Assembly: GCA_947493945.1 (NCBI GenBank)
Contig: CANLSR010000006.1
Location: 124,001 to 188,000 of the forward strand
Reading direction: 5' to 3'
Origin: an uncultured bacterium
Lineage (GTDB): Bacteria; Bacteroidota; Rhodothermia; Rhodothermales; Rubricoccaceae
Length of the DNA: 64,000 nt
This document shows, in pieces, positions 57,305 to 64,000 of this stretch. The first letter of the stretch is position 1. The number at the start of each line of letters is the position of its first letter. The position numbers and the translations under genes are program-made. Below the pieces are notes generated by a model, which made no database searches, was not told the origin of the DNA, and saw nothing but the letters and a program-made list of their open reading frames with translations.

Positions 57305-58936
57305 ATGGCTCAACCCCTCCCCATCCCGCCCATTGCGCCCCAGGCCGTCGGGGCGGAGCACGAACTGGCCGCCGCGGTGGCGTTTCGGATCGGCCGGCCG
57401 GTCGACTCGTGGGCCGTCGTGGCCGCGCTCGAAAGCGAGGGCTGGCGCGACGTCGACGCCCGGGAGCGGTTTGGACGCGAGGACCTGTTCGGCCTGGGCG
57501 AGGACCTGTTCCCGGCCTGCCAGGTCGAGGCGGGCCACCTCGGCGCCGACGCCGGGCACGACGACGACCGGGAGTCGGCCGCCCGGCTGGCGGTCGGGTT
57601 CGGCGCCAGCTACGGGCGCGGGCTGCTCTACGCGCTGCCGGTGGCGGGCCAGATCGCGGCGCTGGTGTGGCTCGGCTACTCGCTGTGGGCGTCGGTGCGC
57701 CTGACCGAGGGCGGCGCGACCATGATCGCGATGGGCACGATCGCGAGCTTTATCGTCACGGCCGGGTTCGTCCAGGCCCTGGCGCACGAGACGTCGCGGC
57801 TGCTCGGGCACGGGTTGGGCGGGCAGGCGCGCCGGATGGCGTTTCGGATCGCGGGCCTGGGCGCCGCGGCCGTCGCCGCGACCGGGGCGCTGGGGTTCGC
57901 CGTCAACCTGGTGGTCCCGTTCTACCCCGTCGAGCTGGCGGCCGTCGGGACGACGTACTACGTGCTGCTGGGGTGGCTGTGGCTGGCGCTGGCGCTGCTC
58001 TACGCCGAGGAGCGGCTGTGGGCCGTCGGCGCGGCGACGACGCTGGGCATCCTGCCCGTCTGGGGCGCCGTCGCTGGGCTCGGGTGGGGCATCCACACGG
58101 CGCACGCGCTGGGGCTGGTGGTCGCGATCGCGGTCGCGCTGGCCTGGGCCGCCTGGCGCTTGGGCGCGAGCGCCGGGCGCCGCGAGAGGGCCGGGCGCCG
58201 CGAGAGGGCCGGCCCGCCGCCGCCGCTGCCCCGGGCCTCGACGGTGGTCCACACCACGCTCCCGTACGTGGCGTACGGGGTCCTCTACTTTTCGGTCTTG
58301 TTCGCCGACCGCGTCGTCAGCTGGTCCGCCTCCGGCGACGACCCGTTGGCGTACCCGCTCTGGTTCCGGACCGACTACGAGCTGGGCATGGACTGGGCGC
58401 TGGCGGTCATCTTCGCCATGCTGGCCGCCGTCCCGTTCTCGGTGCGGCGGATGTCGGGCCAGATCCACGAACTGGCCCACGTCGCCGACCCGGCGGAGGC
58501 CTCGGCCCACATGCGGCGCCAGTACCTCCGCCACCTGGCCGCGCTGGTCGGCATCGGCGTGGCGGCGGTGGGCGCCGTCTGGTGGGGCGGGCTCTGGGTG
58601 GGCGCCCACGGGCCGGCGCTGCTCGGCCCCATCTTCGAGCCCGGCGTGACGCGCACCGTGTTCGCCGTGGCGGCGGTGGGCTACTTCTTCTTCAGCGTCG
58701 GGCTCATGAACGGGCTCGTGTTCCTGGCCCAGGGCCAGACCGGGCGCGTGCTCCAGCCGCTGGCCTGGGCGCTGGCGGTGGACCTGGCCGTGGGCTTCGC
58801 CGCGACGCGGGGCTGGGGCTACGAGCACGCTGGGTGGGGGCTGCTCGCCGGCTCCGCCCTGTTCGCCGCCGTCACCACGCGCCACGCCCTGCGGATGCTC
58901 CGCCGCGCCGACTACTTCGCCTACGCGGCCTACTGA
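57305..58936 (+). CDS. Polytopic membrane protein, possibly PelG-like exporter
   Basis: The 543-residue protein has an N-terminal cytoplasmic part of about 100 residues (RIGRPVDSWAVVAALESEGWRDVDARERFGREDLF), then about ten to twelve hydrophobic helices. The second half, with YVAYGVLYFSVLFADRVVSW, FRTDYELGMDWALAVIFAML and a helix after a charged loop, resembles PelG, the membrane transporter of Pel polysaccharide. It also carries an 18-bp in-frame duplication (58172-58207, GRRERAGRRERAG). The genes that follow, a GT-C-like membrane protein, a NodB-type deacetylase and a TPR-porin, fit an exopolysaccharide locus. No PelF glycosyltransferase is within the window. Confidence 0.6.
   Translation: MAQPLPIPPIAPQAVGAEHELAAAVAFRIGRPVDSWAVVAALESEGWRDVDARERFGREDLFGLGEDLFPACQVEAGHLGADAGHDDDRESAARLAVGFGASYGRGLLYALPVAGQIAALVWLGYSLWASVRLTEGGATMIAMGTIASFIVTAGFVQALAHETSRLLGHGLGGQARRMAFRIAGLGAAAVAATGALGFAVNLVVPFYPVELAAVGTTYYVLLGWLWLALALLYAEERLWAVGAATTLGILPVWGAVAGLGWGIHTAHALGLVVAIAVALAWAAWRLGASAGRRERAGRRERAGPPPPLPRASTVVHTTLPYVAYGVLYFSVLFADRVVSWSASGDDPLAYPLWFRTDYELGMDWALAVIFAMLAAVPFSVRRMSGQIHELAHVADPAEASAHMRRQYLRHLAALVGIGVAAVGAVWWGGLWVGAHGPALLGPIFEPGVTRTVFAVAAVGYFFFSVGLMNGLVFLAQGQTGRVLQPLAWALAVDLAVGFAATRGWGYEHAGWGLLAGSALFAAVTTRHALRMLRRADYFAYAAY
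58172..58207 (+). repeat. 18-bp in-frame tandem duplication
   Basis: GCCGGGCGCCGCGAGAGG is present twice in a row inside the PelG-like gene, encoding GRRERA twice in a likely cytoplasmic loop between helices. Confidence 0.9.
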
Positions 58937-59071
58937 CTGCGGAGGCGGCCTCATCGGGGCCAGCCGCGTCGGGGCCGGCCGCCAGCGGGACGAGCCGGTG
59001 AAGCTCCGGTGGCGGGCTATCGCGGCGGCGACGCCGGCCGATACCCCGGGCCCGCCCCACGCCGTTCCCCT

Positions 59072-61180
59072 GTGACGCTCGACCTTCCGTACTCGTGGAC
59101 GCTGCTGATCGGGCTCGCGCGCGTCGGGCTCGTCGCCTGCGTCTCGTTCCTGGTGCTCACGCGCGTCGCGCTGCCCGGCACGTCGGGGCGGTCGTCGTGG
59201 GAGGGGCGGGGCTGGGGCGACGCCGTGCTGGGCGTCTCCGCGACCGTCATCGCGGCGTCGGTGCTGGGCCTGCTGGGGTGGTTCGACACGGCCTCACTGG
59301 CGACCACGCTGGCCCTCGCGCTGGCGGGCGGCGCGGTGCTGCGCTACCGGAGGCTGTGGCGCCGCACGCTGCTGCACCGCTACGCCGACCTGCTGCGCTG
59401 GGTCGAGCGCGTCCTGCCCCCCGGCCCCGTCGCCGACGGGCTCGGCGGCCTCACCCCCGGTCCGGCGCCTGAGGCCGGCGAGGGCGGCCCGCGCGACCGG
59501 CCCTGGCTGACGCCGCAGGCCGGGTGGTGGGTGGCCCTGGGGCTGGCCTCGGTGCTGGCGGCCGGCGTGCGCTTGGTGCCGACGTTCGCCCAGGCGGCCC
59601 CGTTCACGATCCGCTACTACGCCCACCTGGAGACGTTGAAGGGGCTGCGCGTGGGCCAGCCGGTGGGCTCGGCCGAGGGCTGGGGCCTGCACGCGCTGGC
59701 GCTCGCGCTGGGCGAGATGGCGCGCGTGGACCCGGCGCTGGTGCTCCGCGGCATCGGCGCGGCGTCGGCGGCGGCCGTGACCTACGGCGTGTACCAGACG
59801 GCCCGCTTCTACTGGGGCGGGCGGGCGGGCGCGTTCCTGGGAGCCCTCTTCGTCGCCGCGGGCGGGCCGCTGCTCCCGCTCCCGCTGGAGCGCCAGGCCG
59901 GCGCCGAGCCGCTGATGCTGGCCGCGGCCCTCGCGCTGCCCGTGTTCCCGCACCTCGCGGCCTACATCGGCTCGGGCGAGCGGCGCGGGCTGACCGTCGG
60001 CGCCGCCGGCCTGGTGGCGTCGGGGCTGGTGTACCCGGCGGTGGGGGCGCTGCTCGCCGCCATCGTGGCCGTCTACGTGGGCACGATCGGCCTCCAGGTG
60101 GCGTGGCGGACCCGGCGCGACGGTCCGGGCTCGTCGCGCTACCGCGACCGGGGGCTGTGGCGGCGCATGACCGCGCTGGCCGTCGGCGGCGGCGTGCTGG
60201 CCGGCCTGGGCCTGGCCTACGTCCGGCTAGTGGCCGCCGCCAGCGGGACGGGCTCGTTCGCCTACTTCGACCTGGCCCGAGCGGTCCGGCTGGACCCGGT
60301 GCCCGTCGCCGTGGCGGGCGTGCTGGGCGGGCTGGTGCTGCTGGCGCCGGCCGTGCCCGGCCGCGACCGGTTCGCCGACGTGCTGCCCCGCCCCGGGGCC
60401 CTCCTGAGGACCGGCGGCCAGACGCTGGCCATGCTGGCGCTGTGGCTGGCGACGGGCGCGGGCTACGACGGCCTCTCGGGCGCCGCGGCGGTGCTGCTGA
60501 TGGCGGCCGTCGGGGTGGACCTGGCGCTGATCGCGACCGAGGTCAAGGTGCGGCTCGCTGCGGCGTGGCCGGAGCGGTGGCACCTGGCCGTGCCGCCGTG
60601 GTCGGCTGCGGCCGGGGCGCTCGCGGCCGGCGTGGCCGTGATCGCCACCGGCTGGTCGGTGCCCACGCCCGGGCCGACCGTCGAACCGGAGGGGTTCGTC
60701 GAGGCCTACCTCGACGTCGACCGCCAGTCGCTGCCCTACGCCTGGACGGCCGTCGGCCACGGCGGCACCCGGACGCTGGTCGCCCACCACGGCCGGTTCA
60801 TGGACTACGAGTATTTCCTGGGCCGCTACGACCCGGCCACCTACGACCACGGCGGCGCCGGCCAGATCCCCACGCCCGACGTGTTCCTGTTCGTCGAGCG
60901 CGCCGGCGGCCCGTCCGGCGTCGCCCCGGAGCTGATGCCCGCCGGCGCCGACCTGCCCGCCCGCCTCAGGCGCTGGGTCGAGGTCTACCGCCGGCGGCCC
61001 GACCAGGCCCCGTCGCTGAGCGTCTTTTATCAGGACGACCGGGTGGCGGTGTACCGGATCGGCCGTCCGGCCCCCACGCTGCTGGACCTCGACGCGGGGC
61101 TCGCTCCCGGAGAAGGGGCCGGGCTCTTCGCCAAACGCAGCGCGGCGTCCTCCGCCCGCCGTCTCCCCACCGGCTCGTAA
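59072..61180 (+). CDS. Polytopic membrane protein, GT-C-like, polysaccharide locus
   Basis: The 702-residue protein has about fourteen hydrophobic segments (for example LLIGLARVGLVACVSFLVLT, WWVALGLASVLAAGVRLVPT, GAFLGALFVAAGGPLLPL, GVLGGLVLLAPAVPG) and a soluble C-terminal part from about 545 (AYLDVDRQSLPYAWTAVGHGG, VFLFVERAGGPSG). The topology suggests a GT-C-type glycosyltransferase or an oligosaccharide-processing membrane protein, but I see no diagnostic motif. The start is GTG 59072 (MTLDLPYSW); a GTG at 59009 is also in frame. The deacetylase gene begins 2 bp after its stop. Confidence 0.6.
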   Translation: MTLDLPYSWTLLIGLARVGLVACVSFLVLTRVALPGTSGRSSWEGRGWGDAVLGVSATVIAASVLGLLGWFDTASLATTLALALAGGAVLRYRRLWRRTLLHRYADLLRWVERVLPPGPVADGLGGLTPGPAPEAGEGGPRDRPWLTPQAGWWVALGLASVLAAGVRLVPTFAQAAPFTIRYYAHLETLKGLRVGQPVGSAEGWGLHALALALGEMARVDPALVLRGIGAASAAAVTYGVYQTARFYWGGRAGAFLGALFVAAGGPLLPLPLERQAGAEPLMLAAALALPVFPHLAAYIGSGERRGLTVGAAGLVASGLVYPAVGALLAAIVAVYVGTIGLQVAWRTRRDGPGSSRYRDRGLWRRMTALAVGGGVLAGLGLAYVRLVAAASGTGSFAYFDLARAVRLDPVPVAVAGVLGGLVLLAPAVPGRDRFADVLPRPGALLRTGGQTLAMLALWLATGAGYDGLSGAAAVLLMAAVGVDLALIATEVKVRLAAAWPERWHLAVPPWSAAAGALAAGVAVIATGWSVPTPGPTVEPEGFVEAYLDVDRQSLPYAWTAVGHGGTRTLVAHHGRFMDYEYFLGRYDPATYDHGGAGQIPTPDVFLFVERAGGPSGVAPELMPAGADLPARLRRWVEVYRRRPDQAPSLSVFYQDDRVAVYRIGRPAPTLLDLDAGLAPGEGAGLFAKRSAASSARRLPTGS

Positions 61181-61182
61181 CG

Positions 61183-63039
61183 GTGCGCACCCCCCTCTCT
61201 TCTGCTCTCGGCGCCGCGCTCCTGGTCGGAGTCCTGACGGCCGTCATGGCGACCGTGTGGCCGGGGGACGCCCAGGACGAGGCGGCCCACGACGTCGCGC
61301 CGATGGCGCCCGAGGTGCTGCTGGTCGTCGACTCGGCCGACCCCTACGCGTCGGCCGTCGCCGCGCAGGCCCGGTTCGCGCTCGCCCGCGCCCGGGTGCC
61401 GGTGGCCGAGCACGACCTGGCCGGGCCGGCGCCGCTCCCCCCGCTCGGCCCCTACGCCGCCGTGCTGACGGCGGCCGAGCGCCTGGACGAGGTCGCGGCC
61501 CCCGACGCCGCCCGGCTGGCGGCGTTCGTCGACGGCGGCGGCGGGCTGGGCGTGCTCTACCGCGGCTGGTCGCCGGCGCTGGCGGACCTGCTCGGGTTCG
61601 CCGGCCCGGCGGCCCCGCCGTTCTCGGCCCTCCCCGAGACCCTGCGGACCGCGACCCCGCTGATGCCCGGCGAGGACGGCCTGGTGCTGCAAACGGGGCC
61701 GTCGTTCGCGTTCGACGCTAGGCCCCGGCCGGACTGCCGCTCGCTCGCCGACCGCGTGGCCGGCGGGGTCGTCCGCGGCCCCGCCGGCTGGACGTGCGCG
61801 CGCGGCGCCGGCCGCGTGGTGTTCTGGAACCACGTCGCGTTCACGTCCAAGGTCTACCGGGGCCACATCCTCCAGACGCTGGCCCTCCTGCACCCGGCCC
61901 ACGCGCGGCCGCTGGCCGCCTGGGCCACCGTCTTCCTGGACGACTTCCCGGCGCCCGCCTCCAACGCCGAGATCGGCTCGCCCTGGCGGCGGCACGGCCA
62001 GACGCCCGCCGAGTTCTACGCCCGCCGCTGGTACCCCGACATGGTCGCGCTCGCCCGGGAGGCGGGCCTGGTCTACACCAGCACGGCGATCTACGCCTAC
62101 AACGGGCGCACGCGCCCGCCCTTCCCCGTGGCCGAGTGGCTGGCGGGCCGCGTCCGCGAGGGGAGAGGGGCCGTGCCGTACTCGCCCTGGATCATGAGCG
62201 TCGATGCGCGGCGCTCCGAGATGGCGCTCCACGGCTACAACCACCAGCCGCTCATGACGTCGGTCTGGGGCGGCCCCGAGCCGATGCGGCAGGCGCTCGC
62301 CGCCGCGCGTCGGCGCTGGGTCGTCGAGGGCGTCGCGCCGCTGCCCCGGACCTACGTGCCGCCCATGAACCGGGTCGACTCGGTCGGGCTGGCGGCGCTC
62401 CGCGACGTGTTCCCGGAGGTCACGACCGTCGCCAGCGTCTACACCGACGACCCCGAGTCGGGCGGGGGCCGCGAGTTCGGGCCGGAGCCGTGGGCGCCCG
62501 GGCTCTACGCCCTGCCCCGCAACACGGCCGGCTTCGTGCTGACCGACGCCGAGCGCCTCAAGATGCTCTCGGTGCTCCACACCGTCGGCGCCTGGAACCA
62601 CTTTGTGCACCCCGACGAGGTCTACCCCAACGCCGACCGCGAGGCCAACTACCGCCAGGCCGGGCTCCCGTCGCCCACGGCGCTGGGCTGGGACGAGACC
62701 CGCGACAGCCTGCTGCCGTCGTTCCGGCGCTGGGTCGCGTTCGCCGAGGCCCACTACCCGTGGCTCGACGGCCTGACCGCCCACGACGCCGCGCAGCGGA
62801 TGCGGGCCTTCGACACGCTCCGGGTCGGGTGGGCCTCGTCGCGCGCCGGCGGCCGCCGCCAGCTGGCGGTCTCGGCCAGCCGCTCGGGCCAGACGTTCCT
62901 CACCTGGGCCTCCCCGGGCGAGGCGCTCGCCTCCGTCGAGGGCGGCCGCGTGGTGGACGTGTGGCGCGGCCCGCTGCTGTCTCAATACGTGGTCCGGGCA
63001 GACGGCCCGCGCGTGACGCTGACGTTTAACTCCGCCTGA
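61183..63039 (+). CDS. DUF2194-like protein with NodB-type deacetylase motifs
   Basis: The 618-residue protein has an N-terminal signal-anchor (LSSALGAALLVGVLTAVMATV) and a flavodoxin-like region (PEVLLVVDSADPYASAVAAQARFALARA, FVDGGGGLGVLYRG). A polysaccharide-deacetylase-like domain follows, with the metal Asp pair D253-D254 in VFLDDFPAP and the H-x3-H motif H350/H354 in ALHGYNHQPL. Such enzymes remove acetyl groups from amino sugars during export. DUF2194 proteins are known neighbours of Pel-like genes. It starts at GTG 61183, 2 bp after the upstream stop, and is followed after 4 bp by the TPR-porin gene, so the set is a tight operon. Confidence 0.75.
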   Translation: MRTPLSSALGAALLVGVLTAVMATVWPGDAQDEAAHDVAPMAPEVLLVVDSADPYASAVAAQARFALARARVPVAEHDLAGPAPLPPLGPYAAVLTAAERLDEVAAPDAARLAAFVDGGGGLGVLYRGWSPALADLLGFAGPAAPPFSALPETLRTATPLMPGEDGLVLQTGPSFAFDARPRPDCRSLADRVAGGVVRGPAGWTCARGAGRVVFWNHVAFTSKVYRGHILQTLALLHPAHARPLAAWATVFLDDFPAPASNAEIGSPWRRHGQTPAEFYARRWYPDMVALAREAGLVYTSTAIYAYNGRTRPPFPVAEWLAGRVREGRGAVPYSPWIMSVDARRSEMALHGYNHQPLMTSVWGGPEPMRQALAAARRRWVVEGVAPLPRTYVPPMNRVDSVGLAALRDVFPEVTTVASVYTDDPESGGGREFGPEPWAPGLYALPRNTAGFVLTDAERLKMLSVLHTVGAWNHFVHPDEVYPNADREANYRQAGLPSPTALGWDETRDSLLPSFRRWVAFAEAHYPWLDGLTAHDAAQRMRAFDTLRVGWASSRAGGRRQLAVSASRSGQTFLTWASPGEALASVEGGRVVDVWRGPLLSQYVVRADGPRVTLTFNSA

Positions 63040-63043
63040 ACCC

Positions 63044-64000
63044 ATGACCCGCATCCTGTTGTCCCTCAGCCTGTTGGGGATCGTAGCCTCGGCCCATGCG
63101 CAAACCCCTCGGGACACGCTGGAGGCCCAGCTGGCCCAGGCCCCCGGCGACGCCCAGGCGCGCCGGGCGCTCTCGGACCTGCTCGTCGCCCAGGGCCAGC
63201 CCGCCGCGGCCGTGCCGCACCTGGCGTGGCTGTCCGACCACGCCCCGCGCGACCTGGCGCTCCACCGGAGGCTCGCCCAGACGCTGCTGTGGTCCGACCA
63301 GCCGGCCCGGGCCGCCCGGGTGCTGGCCGAGGTCGTCGCCCTCGACCCGGCCGACGTCGAGGCGCGCGTCCAGATCGCCGAGATCGTCACCTGGGACGGC
63401 GGCGCCGACCGCGCCGTGGCCCTGCTGGCGCCCGTCGCCGACGCGCACCCCGACGACGCGCGCCTGCACCGGGCCCTGGCCTTTGCCCTGATCGCCGCCG
63501 ACGACGACCGCGCCCGCGCCCAGACCACGCGCGCGCTGGCGCTGGCCCCCGACGACGCCGGCCTCTTGGTCGAGGGCGCCGCCCTGGAGCGCTGGCAGGG
63601 CGACTGGCGACGGGCCCAGCGGCGCCTGCGCCGCGCGCTCCGCCAGCCGCTCACCGACCCGCAGCGGGCCCGCGTGCAAACGCTGCAGGCGAGCGTCGGC
63701 GAGGTCTCGGCGGCGACCGTCACCACGACGGCCGTCCGCACGAGCGACTCCAACGGCGTTACCCGCGTCGAGACGCCGGGCCGCGTGTCGGTGCCCCTCA
63801 ACGGCCGGTGGACGGTCGGCGCCGAACTCGTGGGCCACCGGATCCAGGACGCGACCGCCAGCGCGACGGGGCTGGCCGTCGCGCCGCTCGTGGTCTTCCG
63901 CCCCTCGCCCGCGTTCCAGGCCGAGGCGGTGGCGGGGCTGGCAGGCGGGGCCGGGGCGGCGCTCCACGCCCGCGTCTCGGGCCAGCGCGTCTGGACCCGG
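63044..64000 (+). CDS. Exported TPR protein, possible PelB-like porin, partial
   Basis: The frame is open from the ATG at 63044 to the window edge (319 codons). It has a signal peptide (MTRILLSLSLLGIVASAHAQ), then TPR-like repeats (RALSDLLVAQGQPAAAVPHL, LHRRLAQTLLWSDQPARAARVLAEVV, LVEGAALERWQGDWRRAQRRLRRAL). From about residue 225 beta-strand-like sequence begins (TVTTTAVRTSDSNGVTRVETPG, WTVGAELVGHRI). A TPR scaffold joined to an outer-membrane barrel is the layout of PelB/BcsC/PgaA-type exporters. The barrel part is cut off, so this is only supported by its start and context. Confidence 0.7.
   Translation, partial: MTRILLSLSLLGIVASAHAQTPRDTLEAQLAQAPGDAQARRALSDLLVAQGQPAAAVPHLAWLSDHAPRDLALHRRLAQTLLWSDQPARAARVLAEVVALDPADVEARVQIAEIVTWDGGADRAVALLAPVADAHPDDARLHRALAFALIAADDDRARAQTTRALALAPDDAGLLVEGAALERWQGDWRRAQRRLRRALRQPLTDPQRARVQTLQASVGEVSAATVTTTAVRTSDSNGVTRVETPGRVSVPLNGRWTVGAELVGHRIQDATASATGLAVAPLVVFRPSPAFQAEAVAGLAGGAGAALHARVSGQRVWTR

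Overview
This 64 kb window is very GC-rich (well above 65% G+C in most coding DNA) and looks like chromosome of a marine-type Rhodothermota/Bacteroidota bacterium, probably near Rubrivirga/Rubricoccus. The reasons are the adjacent type IX secretion (T9SS) genes porU and porV, several secreted proteins with T9SS-type C-terminal domains, weak Shine-Dalgarno signals, many GTG/TTG starts, and a 1L-myo-inositol-phosphate synthase with an inositol-type nucleotidyltransferase. The genus is an inference; no rRNA is present.

Layout. (1) 1-3.2 kb, minus strand: a PAAR spike protein with a large partial cargo-like protein starting 2 bp behind it, running off the left edge. (2) 3.3-10.1 kb: a minus-strand set (membrane TPR protein, NtrC-family regulator, LolD-like ATPase) divergent from a plus-strand gap-pgk-mscS set. 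(3) 10.2-16.8 kb: an outer-membrane protein, a Lon-N-like protein, a metallo-beta-lactamase fold hydrolase, then a possible signalling module of a membrane PAS receptor, a histidine-kinase dimerisation domain with no ATPase, and a TPR-HTH protein. (4) 17.2-22.6 kb: porU and porV. (5) 23-30 kb: a DAACS transporter, a TPR protein, and three translationally coupled, tandemly duplicated metalloproteases that are probable T9SS cargo. (6) 30.2-31.8 kb: an integration scar at a tRNA-Arg(CCG), with an orphan QueC-like enzyme and the C-terminal remnant of a large serine recombinase. (7) 32-39.5 kb: a DUF512 protein, a SulP transporter, and an inositol-phosphodiester cluster (LPG_synthase_TM protein, CDP-alcohol transferase, inositol-phosphate synthase, nucleotidyltransferase). 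(8) 39.8-47.3 kb: cupredoxin lipoprotein, a HicB-like relic, a transglycosylase-like protein, peptidase C26, Smr, YihY, TerB-like, a hypothetical protein and a Gfo/Idh/MocA oxidoreductase. (9) 47.3-50 kb: a lower-GC accessory patch with tandem repeats, a GIY-YIG nuclease gene between 53-bp inverted repeats, and a decayed IS3-family element. (10) 50-64 kb: surface polysaccharide functions (PglF/CapD-type dehydratase, WecA-like transferase, Wzi-like porin), accD and tsaB, then a divergent set resembling a Pel-type exopolysaccharide system (PelG-like membrane protein, GT-C-like membrane protein, DUF2194/NodB-like deacetylase, TPR-porin), which runs off the right edge.

A recurring perfect hairpin (CCGCTGGCG, 5-nt loop, CGCCAGCGG) sits in several gaps and is the most distinctive dispersed signal in the window. 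Apart from the tRNA there is no RNA gene I can support, and no CRISPR array.
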